A DNA stretch of 62,000 nucleotides from Neocallimastix lanati (nom. inval.) (GCA_016946835.1 JACVTC010000007.1:1777501-1839500); one strand, 5' to 3'; shown: positions 18,359 to 42,834, counted from the stretch's first letter. Program-made: numbers and translations. Notes: generated by a model from the letters alone, not told the origin.

Positions 18359-19891
18359 TTAGAATTCAAGAAGTTGTTTACCGGTCATTTCCTTTGGAAC
18401 TTCAAGACCTAAGATCTTACAAAGGGTTGGAGCAACATCTGATAATCTACCTGGACTAATCTTAACATTCTTCTTATCAGTAATGTAGAAGAATGGAACT
18501 TCGTTAGTAGAGTGTTGAGTGTTTGGAGTATCATCTGGGTTAATGGCATTATCACAATTACCGTGATCAGCAATAATGACAACTTCGTAATCGTGTTGTT
18601 TAGCAGTTTCAACAATCTTACTTAAACAGTCATCAACAGCCATAACAGCCTTTTCAATGGCATCGTAAACACCAGTGTGACCAACCATATCACCATTAGC
18701 GTAGTTTAAGACAATTAAAGCATATTCTTCCTTCTTAAGGGCACCTTCTAAAGCTTCAGTAATTTCATAAATACTCATTTCTGGCTTTAAATCATAGGTG
18801 GCAACCTTTGGAGATGGAATTAAAATACGGTCTTCATTTGGGAATGGATCAGTACGACCACCAGAGTAGAAGAAAGTAACGTGTGGGAACTTTTCAGTTT
18901 CAGCAATACGTAATTGCTTGTAACCAAGCTTAGATATGTATTCACCCATAGTGTTATCAACATTTTCCTTATCGAATAAAATGTGAAGACCAGTAAACTT
19001 CTTATCATATGGAGTCATAGTGAAGTATTGAAGATTTGGAATGGTCTTTAAGTTTTGTTCTGGGATATCTCTTTGAGTTAAACAAATAGTAAGTTCCTTA
19101 GCACGATCGTTACGGAAGTTGAAGAAGATAACTGCATCACCTTCACCGAGCTTACCGTCAACATTAGCGTTAACAATTGGCTTAATGAATTCATCAGTAA
19201 CATCTTCATCGTAGGATTGTTGAACAGCTTCAACTAAATCGGTGGCTTGTTTACCTTCACCCTTAACAATAAGGTTGTAGGCTTGAGCAACACGTTCCCA
19301 ACGGTTATCACGGTCCATAGCATAGTAACGACCAACAATAGAAGCAACGTGAGAACCATACTTGTCACAAACTTCAACTAAATTCTTAATGAATCCCTTA
19401 CCACTCTTTGGGTCACAATCTCTACCATCAGTGAAAGCGTGAACAAAGGTGTTAGTGATACCTTGAGATTGACAGATTTCTAACATCTTGAATAAATGAT
19501 CTTGAGAACTGTGAATACCACCATCAGAAACTAAACCAAAGAAGTGGAGCTTCTTACCAGACTTCTTAACATAATCTAAACACTTAACAAAATTGGCGTT
19601 ATCCTTAATAGTACCATCACGACAAGCAATGTTAATCTTGACTAAATCTTGGTAAACAACTCTACCGGCACCAATGTTAATGTGACCGACTTCAGAGTTA
19701 CCCATTTGACCAGCTGGAAGACCAACCTTTTCACCAGAAGCAACTAAGTAACTGTTTGGGTAGGTCTTTAAGAGATAATCATAGTATGGAGTGTTAGCAT
19801 TGTAAACAGCATCACCCTTATTTTTCTTACCAATACCCCAACCATCTAAAATGGTTAAAAGAACTCTCTTACCAGATGGAGTAGTAGCCAT
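18359..19891 (-). CDS. 2,3-bisphosphoglycerate-independent phosphoglycerate mutase
   Basis: Interconverts 3- and 2-phosphoglycerate in cytosolic glycolysis by way of a phosphoserine intermediate and needs two divalent metal ions. It is a single uninterrupted exon of 510 aa, the normal length. Family landmarks: ILDGWGIG (metal ligand D16), [17 protein letters not shown] (nucleophile S66), [63 protein letters not shown] (D442, H443) and [10 protein letters not shown] (H460). The end MTGKQLLEF is typical. Codon choice is strongly biased towards a small G/C-ending set (GGT, AAG, GCC, AAC), as in highly expressed genes of these fungi, and the gene stands out from its surroundings. It has no introns, unlike the other complete genes here. 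The start is the only ATG before the conserved N-terminus; poly-T (A-rich in sense) lies just upstream. Confidence 0.97.
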   Translation of the reverse strand: MATTPSGKRVLLTILDGWGIGKKNKGDAVYNANTPYYDYLLKTYPNSYLVASGEKVGLPAGQMGNSEVGHINIGAGRVVYQDLVKINIACRDGTIKDNANFVKCLDYVKKSGKKLHFFGLVSDGGIHSSQDHLFKMLEICQSQGITNTFVHAFTDGRDCDPKSGKGFIKNLVEVCDKYGSHVASIVGRYYAMDRDNRWERVAQAYNLIVKGEGKQATDLVEAVQQSYDEDVTDEFIKPIVNANVDGKLGEGDAVIFFNFRNDRAKELTICLTQRDIPEQNLKTIPNLQYFTMTPYDKKFTGLHILFDKENVDNTMGEYISKLGYKQLRIAETEKFPHVTFFYSGGRTDPFPNEDRILIPSPKVATYDLKPEMSIYEITEALEGALKKEEYALIVLNYANGDMVGHTGVYDAIEKAVMAVDDCLSKIVETAKQHDYEVVIIADHGNCDNAINPDDTPNTQHSTNEVPFFYITDKKNVKISPGRLSDVAPTLCKILGLEVPKEMTGKQLLEF

Positions 19892-21086
19892 TTTTTTTTT
19901 ATTTTTTAATAATTATTACTATTATTAATAGTTAATTGTTTAGTATTAGCTTTAATAGAAATAGAATTTTATTTCTTCTAATTTCTTTATAAAAATTGTG
20001 TGAAGACTAATAAAAAAAGAAATTTTCTAATTATTTATAGTATATTCAATTTTGTTCTGTACCAATCATTTTTTAGTATTATCCTATAATTAAATTCTAG
20101 ATGTAAAAAAAAATTTTTTTGAAAAAAAAAAGAGGAATATTTTTAAATGAAAAATCAAAATTTTATATATTATAATTTAAATATAATATATGTATAAAAT
20201 ATATTAATGTATATTGATTTAATTAAATTTATATGTTATTTAAAAAAAAACTTTAATAATTTTAAATTTGAGGACTTATTATTTATATTAGATCTCTATA
20301 CCAGATTTAATATACATTGTATCACATTTTATAATTGCATTATAAAAACTAATATTTAATGGATATGTATAACTAATAATAAAAAATAATAATAATAATA
20401 ATAATCAGATTATTATCTCTATTTATTTATAATTGAAAGAATTATATTAATTTTCTATCAAATATATAAATTATATACAATTATATATCATTTATTATAT
20501 TAAAAGTTAATAGTAATTAATAATAATTAATAATAATTAATATATTTGATTTACTTTCAATTTCTTTGTTTATTTATTTATTTATCTATTTATTAATCCT
20601 TCCATGTTATATTTAAAGAAAGTAAATATAAATAAATAAATGAAAAATAAAAAAAAAAAAAAAAAAAAAAAATAATTATAGTTATAATTATAATTTATAT
20701 CATATAAATAACATTTTGAAATAAAATATTCCAAATAAATATCAAAGAAAAAGGATTTTTTGAAAATTAATAATTAGTAAATAAAAAAATAAAAAAAAAA
20801 TAAAAACAACTTTTTTATTTTTTTTTTATATTTATTTTTAAAATTTAACTATATTATTATTATATTTTAATATAATAAATTAAATGTTAAAAATAATTTA
20901 TTTATATACAGCTTTTTTTTTTATGTTGTTTGTTTCAATGTCATTTATATTTTAAATTCCTAATAATTAATATAAATATATTTATTATTTCATTATTACC
21001 TATTTATGAAAATATATAAAAAAATTTTTTTTTTTAAAACAATTATCTCATTTTATAAAAGTTATTTTAGTTTTTAAAAATAGTAC

Positions 21087-21120
<34 letters not shown>

Positions 21121-22314
21121 TATCATAAATAATTATAGTCATTAAATAATTTTTTTTTATATATATTTTTTGTGATATTGAAATAATATTAAAAATTAAT
21201 TTATATAAAAGAATAGACAATATAAGCTAGAATTGAATATAGGTAAAAAATTAAATATACTATTTATTATAAAAAAAATTATTTTTTTTCTTATATATAT
21301 ATTAACATTTTTTAAGATGACTTTTCATTTATAATATTTAAAGTAGTTCCATTTTCTTTTTAAATATGGGGTATTTTTATTTTTATTTTATTTTTATTTT
21401 TATTTTTATTTTTTATTATATTTTTTTTTACATTATATAAATAATTTATTATTTTCTTATTTTTTAATAATCTAAAATTTCCTTATTTGGTATATAATAC
21501 TAACATTAATATATATTAAAATTTTTTTAAAGTTTTATATAATTAATTTTTTTAAAGTTAATATATTTTTATTTATCTTTTTTTCTTTTATAAATATATA
21601 TTATTTAATAATAATCGAATATTATTATTTTAATATTTTTTCTTAACAATTTTTTATTTTATAAAAATATCAATTATTTATTTATTTATTCTTAATTTTC
21701 ATTAAAAAATTATTTATTAGTTTATTAATTTTTTTTAAAAAAAATATAATATTTTAACCTTTATCTTCGATTTTTTATTTTATAAAAATAACAATCATAT
21801 ATTTATTCTTATCATATTTTCATTTTATTGATTCTTTTATTAATAATTTCTATATATTGTACATATATAAAAAAACACATGTTTTTACTGAATTGTTTGA
21901 ATCATATTTCGTTCTTATTAATTTAATCTATCATAATGTACTTTAACGTAATAAAATAAGTCTTTATTATAAATATAAATAATTATTAATAATATTTAAT
22001 TATATAAATTATTTAATTATATAATATAAGTCTCATTATCGAGTTTTATTATTATTATTATTATTATTTATAATTTTATATTTTTTTATTTTTTATTTTC
22101 TATTTTTTTTATAATGTAATTTTTATATTTTTTTATTATTTTATTTATTTGAATTTGAATCTCGACAGACCAATCTTAATTATTTATTTATTAATATTCA
22201 TATTAAGATTATTATTATAATTTTGTTTTTGTTATTATTAAAACATCCTTATAATTTATATATTATTCTTTTTATTTTTCAATTTTTACTATTATTGCTG
22301 GTTTTGTTATTGTT

Positions 22315-22405
22315 ATTACTAATGAAAATTTTAATTCTATTAGTAATAAAATTTTTTAAAATTACTAATGAAAATTTTAATTCTATTAGTAATAAAAATT
22401 TCTAA
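22315..22405. repeat. 46-bp tandem duplication
   Basis: A block starting at 22315 (ATTACTAATGAAAATTTTAA...) recurs with a 46-bp period starting at 22361. The two copies are nearly identical, so this is a recent local duplication in non-coding DNA. Confidence 0.85.
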
Positions 22406-24740
22406 AAATTAAATTAATTCCATATAGTTTTAATAACATACTATGAAATAACTTTGAAATAAATCATATATAAATTAAAGATAAAACTAAATTAAAATAT
22501 ATATATATAAATTTAGGCATAAACTCTGAATTATATCATATTTTATTTAAATTAGTATTTATCAATAAATATGAATAATTAAACTTATAATAATAATGTT
22601 ATTACTTTTATTATTTTTAAAATTTATATAGCTTTTGTATTTATTGATTATATTTTTTTTATAACTTATAAACAATGCTATATAAAACTTTGCTTTTATT
22701 GTATTAAATATATTTTTTTATAAAACAATTAGATTAGTTAATATTATGAAAAGAAAAAAATAAATTGTATATTCTTCATGTTAATTGTACTTATTATATA
22801 TAAATTAGAATTTTTATACTAAATATAAATATATATGCTTTAAAGTAAATATTAAAAAATATTAATAATAATAATTGTAAAATATTAAATAAAAAATGAT
22901 ACTATCAGTATTATTGTTATTATAAAAAAAAAAAAATAAATAAAATAATTGTACGAATTCAATAAAGTTTTTAATTATATTTTTTATAACAATAGGTTTG
23001 GTATTAATATAGTTTCTTATTTTATATGTTGACAGAATATAAATTAAAATTATTAATATTATTAGAATAAAATTAAAAAAATTATAATTTAATATTAATA
23101 ATTAACAGAATATAAATTAAAAATATTATTAATATTAATAACATAAGTTTAAAGAATTATAATATGTTAATATTTTATATAAATATTAATTTTATTATAT
23201 ATTAATATTAATTAAATTTATAAAATATATTATTAATGGCAGGTATTTTTATATTTTTAATTTTTTAATTTATTATTATTTAATTTTTCTTTAATGTACA
23301 TATTTCTTTTTTTTTTTTTTTTTTTTTATCTTTTAGATATTAACAATTAATATATATATATTTTCATATTAAATTATTTATATATAATTATTTTCATAAT
23401 AACCATATTTTTATATTATTGCAATTCACTTTAACTCAGTAAAATAGTTTTCATTTGTTTAATAAGAGAAGAAACAATGAGTATGTAATCCTTTATTATT
23501 TAATAAAAAAAAAAAAAAAAAATATTATTTTGAGGAATAGTATGAAATATTAAAAGGGAATATATAATAAAGGGAAAATAATTTAAAAGAAAAATTATAA
23601 CAAATTTCATCAAAAATTAAAAAGAAAAAAAAATATATTATTCTTATGAAATAATGATATCATAAATATTAAGAACAACGATGTACATGAATATATTATT
23701 CACCAGATTTAGTTCTTTTATTCCAGGAACAATTAGAGTTAACAAATTTATATTGTTAAGTGTTAATCACATTGTCCAAAATTTAAAGATGTAATGGATA
23801 TTAATATTTCAGTCATTTAGATATTAAGCATTAATATATATTTGAATTCTTATATAGGAACTAATAAAATATTATTTATTATTTTATTATTTGTTTTATC
23901 AATAACATATTTTAATTCGAATTTTTCAATTTATTATTATTATTATTATTACTATTATATATATATATATATATTTAAATTATCTACGTATAATTTTAAT
24001 AAATAGTTTTTCATTACAAATACATTGTTATTGCTTCTTAGAATTTTATTTATAATTTTATTTAGTAACCTAGTATATATTAAAGAAATGGAAATATTAA
24101 TGTGGAGCAATTTATTATAATATTTACTATGCATAAGATTTAAGTGTTTATTTTAATAGTATTTCCACTCAAGATTGTTTTATTAAAAAATATTTTTACT
24201 TTATTTCTTTATTATTTAATATAGTGCTATTGATGTTTTATTATTTTATTATTAAGTGTTATTTATTTCTTTATCATTTCATAATAAAATATAGTGGTAT
24301 TTTTAAATTGTCATAATCTCTAAATTTTATATATAGTTTATAATTAAAATAGATATATAAGAAATCAATTTTATTTTTTTTATATGTAATATTGTATATA
24401 ATTTTAAATCTTCAAAAATAAATAAATTTCAATAGTTTCTATTGAAAATACAGTATTGATGAACCTATAATGGTGTTAATTTAGTGGCTTTGATTAAAAT
24501 GTTTTATTTATATAAAATGTTTGTATCATTAAAATATTATAAAGGTAAAAAAAAGATTTAAATAAAATGGAATATAGAATCAAAGATTCTTTGTGGAGAA
24601 ATTTTTTATAAAATAAAGATGATCTAAATATATTCTTAACAAATTCAAATCGTACATTTTTTCAACAACGAAGCACTAATAGCTACTGAAGCAATTATTA
24701 TTTTTCAAAACGAAACTAAGATTTCAAATCAACTAGTAAT

Positions 24741-24800
24741 TAATAATTTTCTCATTTATTACTATTACTAAAATAATAGTAATAAATGAGAAAATTATTA
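24741..24800. repeat. Perfect 27-bp inverted repeat (hairpin)
   Basis: The arms 24741-24767 and 24774-24800 are exact reverse complements around a 6-base loop (CTAAAA). The length and perfection exceed what AT-rich composition normally gives. Confidence 0.9.
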
Positions 24801-24994
24801 TTTTTAATTATTAAAAATTTTCCAATTTTTTTTTTTTTTTTAATATATTATTTGCTTTAACTTTATTACTATTTTTTTTTTTTTTTTTTTTTTTAAATTA
24901 TCATTTTGGAGAGAAAAATATTTAATTATTTTTACATTATTTTTGATTTTATGTAATTCCTGTATATTATTATTTATTAGTTATTAATTACTTA

Positions 24995-25066
24995 TTATTT
25001 TCAATCCTATGATTTTACTATAATGTATATTATTTTCAATCCTATGATTTTATTATAATGTATATT
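24995..25066. repeat. 35-bp tandem duplication
   Basis: The segment around TCAATCCTATGATTTTA at 25001 recurs at 25036 with one substitution over the unit. Confidence 0.85.
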
Positions 25067-25866
25067 CTATTTCATATATATTATTTTTATTTTTACTTTT
25101 ACTTTTACTTTTATTTTATTTTTTATTTTTATTTTTATTTTTTATAAAAAAAAATTATTAATATTATTTTTTTATATAAAAGATTTAAAAATAATATGCA
25201 TTATTAAAAATGGAATAGTAAATTAATATAACAAAGAAGTATTCCATATTTAGGATAATTTATTAAGAATGATTTAATTAATATTTTTTTATGGAATAAT
25301 TAATGAAAAATGAAAATATATTTATATTAAATAAAATAGAATATATTTTTTTTGTATATTTAAAAATCTATGCTTTCGTGTTTCTATAATTTTATTAAAA
25401 AAAAAAAAAAAAAGAATTGAACTTGAAATTGAAGTTAAGATATTAATTTAAAAAAAAAATATAAAAAAAAAGTTCTATTATTATAAATATTGAAAAAAAA
25501 GTTTTAATTAATAGCATCCGAAAAAAAATAAAATAAAATAAAATAAAAGAGGAGAAATCAATTGATGCTCTTTCATATGAAACATGCAAACTCAATAAAT
25601 TATATATAAACAAATTTATTTTTTTTCATTATTAATTAAAGTTTATAATAAAGTTTATATTTAAAAAAAAAAATTTTTTTTTAACCAACAAGTGATAAAT
25701 ATAAGTTTTGTTTTACATTTAAATCAGTTTTTTTTTTTATTTATTTTTTAATTTCACATTTTTAATTAATAGGATTCAAACTTTATTTATTAATAAAAAT
25801 AAGTTTATATATAGTTTGATTAATTTTTATATTAGTTTCATTAAAATGTATTTTAAATATATTTTA

Positions 25867-26014
<148 letters not shown>

Positions 26015-27348
26015 AAGATTAAATTAAATCAATAAATAAACAATAAATGAATAAATCCAGTAATAATCCAGTAAAAAAAATCATTAATCAAAAATCTTTC
26101 TATATATGTATAAAACGGAATAGCTTTCTTTTTTAAAACATAAAAAATAAACCGCTATATTAATTCCGGGATAATTATTAATTTAATATCTTTTATGTAA
26201 TACTATTATTAAATAGTAATAAAATAATAAAATAATAATGAAAAATAAATATAAATTATATTAGTGCTTTTATATTTAATAAAATTTAAATTATTACTAA
26301 AATAATTTTTATTTTTATAATGTATATTTATTATTTTTTATATATATAAATATTTATTTATTAATTATCTATTTTTGAATGAAAAAAAGTGATTAGGACC
26401 ATTCTATTCATTGTGAGTAGATATATTTTTATTTTTTTATTTTATTTTATTTTTTTTTTACTTCATTTTGTATCACAACATATTATTAATTTATTATAAG
26501 TATTATGGAATAAAGAAAGTAAAAAAATTATGATCGACAAAATTTTTAATTGTTATAAGGTTTAATACATTATATGTATATGTATAATACATTTCAATAT
26601 ATACTAAAATATATCATATATATTATATCATATATATTATATTATTATATATATTATACCTATTGTTAAATATAGAATAATATTAAATTTTATTAATTAT
26701 AAAAATTCATTCAATTAAAAAGTAAAAAAAACATTTATAGATAATATTATTTTTACTATTATAATTATAGAAATTTAATTAATTTTAATAAAATAAAAAT
26801 AATAGAAATAATAATAGAAAATACAAATAATAGTAATGAATTTTATTAAATTAATACAAGAATAAAAAATAGAAAAAAAAAAAGAATTTTTATTTTACAT
26901 TTATTTATTTATTTTTTTTTTTTTTAACTTTTTCTTTTTTATTTTTTCATTTATTTTAATTTGTTTACTATTATATTGCTAATTATCGTTAATTTGTAAT
27001 TATATATATATATTTTATTCAGTAATTTAAAGGATTTATATAAATATTCCGACCTTTTTTTTTAATTTAATTTTAATTTTTATTTTATAATACATTTCTA
27101 TTATTATTATTATAATTATTATTTATTATTCAAATTGGAAAGATTCTTAAAGAAATTTTTATTTTTAAATTTTATAACTAATTAAATAAAGAAATAAAAG
27201 AAGAAGCAAATTAGAAATATATTAAAATTGAGCTGGTTTACTCAAAATAAACGTTTATAGATTTTAACGACAACAACAATAACTGCAATATATATTTGTA
27301 TTTAGTAATAGGAAAAGAAAATATAATCTCTAATTTTCAATTCTTAAA

Positions 27349-30603
<3,255 letters not shown>

Positions 30604-30984
30604 ATAATAATAAAAAAAAAAAAATAAAATAACGATGGAGTTAAAATTAATAAATAAATAAATAAATAATAAAAAAATAAAAAAGATAGAAAAAAAATAT
30701 ATATAAGAAAAACAAAAATTTTATATGAAAATATGATAATATTAAATAATATATATATTAATTTTTTTGTTTTTTAATTTTTTTGTTTTTTTATTTTTTT
30801 ATTTTTTTATTTTTTTGTTTTTTTATTTTTGTATATAAATATAAAAAATTGAGATTTATCATTATAAATAAAAAAGAAATTAAAATATGAAATATTAAAT
30901 AAATAAATAAATAAAAAAAAAAAACTGATATATTATAATGAATTTTTTTATAAACCATTTTATATTTATATATTTATTTTTATT

Positions 30985-31026
<42 letters not shown>

Positions 31027-31239
31027 CATAATAAAACAATCTTTTACTATTTTTTTTTTGTAAAAACATAAATGTTATAATTATTAATTAATTAAAGAGG
31101 AATTATTTATATTTAATTTTTTATTCAATGAATATATAAATGTGTCTCTGTATATATTTATTATTAAAAGCGGTACTTTTAAATATTATGAAATATTTTA
31201 AGGGTATTGAAATTCTTTTTGAAATTTTTTTTTTCAAAA
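30604..31239. other. Downstream flank of cellulase gene
   Basis: AT-rich, with an imperfect repeat of T-runs separated by G or A at about 30765-30826 and a poly-T run near 30990-31018. No gene is visible. The cellulase 3' UTR and polyadenylation region should be here. Confidence 0.5.
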
Positions 31240-31625
31240 TTTTTAAATAATTATACATGGGATAAAGAAAGTAAAATTTTAGCAGACAAATTAGATAAAT
31301 TTCCATCAAAAAAAAAAAAAAAAAAAGGAATTTTAAACTTTTACTGGGATGGAGATATGGCAGGAAAATCAATTAAGGCTAAGGCTTATAAGAAAAATAA
31401 ATTTGAAAAAAAAAAAAAAAAACTAGAGATTACTTAAAGCTCAACTTTAAGTATCCTGAATTTAGCATTGGCTTCCGATGGGTACTTCGTGCCAGATGTG
31501 GAGATAAATTTGATGCTCTTGTTGCCGAAGCTACAGATAGGATTGAAGACGACTATACCAGAACAATATTTTTATTGTTATTGAAAAAAATAATAATCCC
31601 CAATTGGAATTATTGGTTTTTTTAA
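31240..31625 (+). mobile_element. Decayed LINE-type ORF2 C-terminus, copy C
   Basis: The plus strand reads ILADKLDKFPSKK, ILNFYWDGDMAGKSIKAKAYK, then after a poly-A frameshift YLKLNFKYPEFSIGF, RWVLRARCGDKFDALVAEA and RIEDDY. These are the same blocks as in copies B and E. The nucleotide sequence at about 31440-31560 is clearly alike the reverse complement of about 12470-12600, with only scattered changes, so the two copies belong to one family. Poly-A expansions and stops interrupt the frame. Confidence 0.7.
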
Positions 31626-31902
31626 ATGCTATCTTTTCCATGAATTTCGAATGAAATATTGTAATAAGGATATTGAAATTTTTCACAGATATGAATAATA
31701 TAGAATCAAGTACAGATTCGGATTGTAGTAACGAAGTTTATAATATTAATAATAATAACAATAGAAATAATATTGTTAATAATAGTAGTAGTATTGATAG
31801 TGAAAATAGGAATTATAGTATTAATAATAGTGAAAATAATATAATTTCAAAAGTAATAATTAAAGAATCTCTTAAGTTTGAATTTAAGAACAATTTTTAT
31901 TA

Positions 31903-32285
31903 GACCAGAACAATTTGGATTTCGTTAACAATAAAGAATGTATTATTCTTTATATATATCAAAGAAATATGTTAAAAAAGAAGTAAACTTAATTATAAGT
32001 TTATGTATAAAAGGCTTATTAGGATTCAGTATCAATTTTCATCAATTGAATTTAAATTGTTTCCTCTCAGTTTTCGTGGTTAAAATTTTTATGATTAAAT
32101 TTTTAATTTATCATCTAAATCTAGTGATCATTTTCTTGATATGACTTTCAGATGAGTTTGATATTCATCGTGATGCTTCCTAAAGGGATGTCCCACTATT
32201 TCCTATTTTATTTAACTTAATTTATCAATGATGTTTTAAATAATTATGATAGATATGGAGTCAGTATTGGAAATTAAAAATAAAA
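31903..32285 (+). mobile_element. Decayed LINE-type reverse transcriptase fragment, copy D
   Basis: Broken plus-strand frames give RPEQFGFRNNKEC (finger-region motif of LINE reverse transcriptases), KAY then a stop then DSV (in place of KAYDSV), and PKGMSH followed by FINDVLNNYDRYGVSIGN (in place of the PQGxPLSPxLFxLFINDV block). Motif order is correct for the RT fingers and palm, but stops and frameshifts make it non-functional. The YxDD catalytic box was not found. Related sequence may continue weakly to about 32640. Confidence 0.65.
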
Positions 32286-32286
32286 T

Positions 32287-32325
<39 letters not shown>

Positions 32326-32773
32326 TCAATATATCAATTATTTTTAACTTGTAAAGCTTATATTAAAAAAAAAAAGATTCAACTATATGCTATAAGTTAC
32401 AAATACCCCTTTCTTGAGACCTTCATATTTTTTTTTTCAATAATAGCTGGTTTCTTTCGTGTTTTTACAAACTAAAAGCTTCCGTAAATGAATAAAATTT
32501 AATTACATCATAAAAAAAAAAAAAAAAAAAATTATTTTGGCATATTTCTATTATGCATAAGTAATCTTCACATAAAGAATCTATGTAAATTGAATTTCAA
32601 AATAATATTTTTCTTGGTTTGGGGGAAAGTTTCGTAGACACCAATCTATCTAATAATCTATTTTACACTTTAAAATAGATTATTGTTACATCTTATTTTA
32701 TTTAATTTTTTTTTTCTGGTAGAAACAATTTAAATTCATATCTTAATCTTAATACCTTAAAATTACTTTTAAA

Positions 32774-32804
<31 letters not shown>

Positions 32805-33131
32805 CCTTATTCATATTTTTTATTATAGATTTTATTTTTATAATTATATTTAATTTATCCTTTTTTATCTTTTTTTTTTTTTTTTTTTCTATTTTTTTTA
32901 ATAAGAAACTTTATAATAAAAAAAAAAAGAAATTATAAAAAAAAAAAGAAAAGAAAATTAAAGTATATAATTCTTTTTTTATTTTTTCTTTTTGAATTAA
33001 TACACTCGAACAAGAAATTCTTTAATTCTTTAAATATTAAATAATTCATATAATTTTTTCTTATTAATATTTTTTCCTTTATTTCTTTATTTTTAATTTT
33101 TAATTTTAAATTTTAAATTTTATATTTTATA

Positions 33132-33164
<33 letters not shown>

Positions 33165-33607
33165 TTTTCAATTTTATTATTAATATTAATATTAATAGTA
33201 TTATTATTATAACTATCAGTAATAATATAAGATAAAAATAATTTCATATATATATATAATACTGGTCCTATCTTTATTAAAAATATTTAATTTTGAATCA
33301 AAAAAGGAATTTTATTTATTATTGCTTGTATAAAATAAAATAAATAAAAAAAATATACATAAATAAGAATTATTTTTTTTATAAAAAAAAAAAAAATAAA
33401 AATAAAAAAATAAAGTAAAATGAAAATTAAATTTTAATTACATAATTTATGACAATATAATAATAATAATAATAATTATAACAATATGAATAATAATATA
33501 AATAAAAATAATGATAATAAAATTAACATAAATAAAAATAATAATAATAATAATATTATTATTTTTATTATTGTTATTATTATTATTATTATTATCATTG
33601 GTAAAAA

Positions 33608-33692
33608 CAGTATGAAATGGGTGTACGATAACTGTTCTACTGCCAGTTGTGATATCCTCGCCTGGATTGACATACTACTTTACAACTAAGCC
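33608..33692. other. Unexplained G/C-richer island
   Basis: About 85 bases with far more G and C than anything nearby, enclosed by ATT-type simple repeats. The plus-strand frame ending at TAA (33687-33689) reads KWVYDNCSTASCDILAWID and LLYN and uses codons favoured in the expressed genes here (AAC, GCC, CTC, GAC). It could be a short terminal exon or a gene fragment. It lacks tRNA-like arms. Function unknown. Confidence 0.3.
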
Positions 33693-34133
33693 AGAAATAA
33701 TAATAATAAGTAATAATATATAATTTCAAAAAATATATATATAATTTTAATTTATACATAAATAATTTCTATTTTATAATCAACACATATTTAATATGAA
33801 TGTAAAAATAGCAAATTTTATTAACAAAATTTTAAAAATTTTTAAAAAGTATAATATAAAAAAAAAACTTTTATTTTTTTAAATTATTTGAATTTTAAGA
33901 TTTAATAAATTTTAAATATATATATAGTATACATAAATAAGAACAATATTTTTAAAAAAAAAAAATAAAAATAAAAAAATAAAGGATGTAAAATAATAAT
34001 AAACTTATAAATATATTAATAAACATATAAATATTGAAAATTTATTAATAAACATAAAAAATTATAAAAAAACATGAAAATATATTAATATTATAATATT
34101 TTTAGGTAATAATAATAATTATTAATATATATT

Positions 34134-34174
<41 letters not shown>

Positions 34175-34541
34175 CCTGATTCATAGGAATAATGGAAAAA
34201 AATTTTATAATCTTATATTATTATTATTTTTTATTTTATTAATTCTTGTTTTATTTTATTTAATTTTATTTTATTTTTATTATTTAATAAATATAATATT
34301 AATATTAAAAATAAAAATTTGAAAAGAAAAAAATTCTATGACATGATGAGTATAAAAATTTTAATTACTATACATTAATAGTATTTTGTTAACATATAAT
34401 AAAGATAATAATAATATAATTAATATTATTTATTTTTAGTATTATATATTTTATAAATATGTATAATTAATATTTTCATTGATGTAATATGTATTTGTTT
34501 TTAAAGATATATATTGTTAAAATTATATATATATATATATA

Positions 34542-34574
<33 letters not shown>

Positions 34575-34974
34575 TAAAAAAAAAAAAAAAGTAAATATAA
34601 ATATTTTAAAGTTTTATCAATATTAATCTTGAACTTATTTTAATATAAATATTTTGTCAACAATAAATCATTCCTAAAAAATATATATATACATACAAAT
34701 TATTTTTAAAAGTTAACTAAATAGATATTATTTTTTAATAATTATTAAAAGTTAATTATATAATAATTATCTATTTAGTTATCTAAAATAATTAACACAG
34801 TATTATATCCTTATTACTATTATGTTTTTTTCGAACCTTTTTTTTTTTAAACGAAATAAATTTTAAATAATATTAATTTATTTAAAATCAAAAAATTTTA
34901 TATTAAAAAATTTGAAGAGTTATTTCAGTATATTTCATTTTTATTTCATTATATTATATTTTAATTAGCTATTA

Positions 34975-34975
34975 C

Positions 34976-35058
<83 letters not shown>

Positions 35059-35068
35059 TTATTATTAA
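34975..35068. repeat. (TTA)n microsatellite upstream of receptor gene
   Basis: About 94 bp of ATT trinucleotide with one TTTTTATT interruption near 35047, roughly 110 bp before the receptor start codon. Confidence 0.9.
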
Positions 35069-35141
35069 ATTGAAATATCAATGAAATTATTAACTTCATA
35101 ATATATAATAAAATATAATAAATAAATAATAAATACATTAA

Positions 35142-35173
<32 letters not shown>

Positions 35174-35177
35174 GAAT

Positions 35178-42834
<7,657 letters not shown>

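Larger units (their letters stand above)
32286..35177. other. AT-rich intergenic region upstream of the receptor gene
   Basis: Contains poly-A and poly-T tracts (32299-32324, 32770-32800, 34139-34174 and 34540-34567), two short perfect stem-loops (arms 32652-32665/32671-32684 and 34714-34727/34769-34782), a (TTA)n repeat at 34975-35068 just upstream of the receptor gene, and one unexplained G/C-richer island at about 33608-33692. No complete gene is seen. Confidence 0.55.

Noticed and set aside
33600-33700. tRNA gene in the G/C-richer island
   Set aside because: No acceptor stem, no GTTCRANNC T-loop box and no plausible cloverleaf on either strand.
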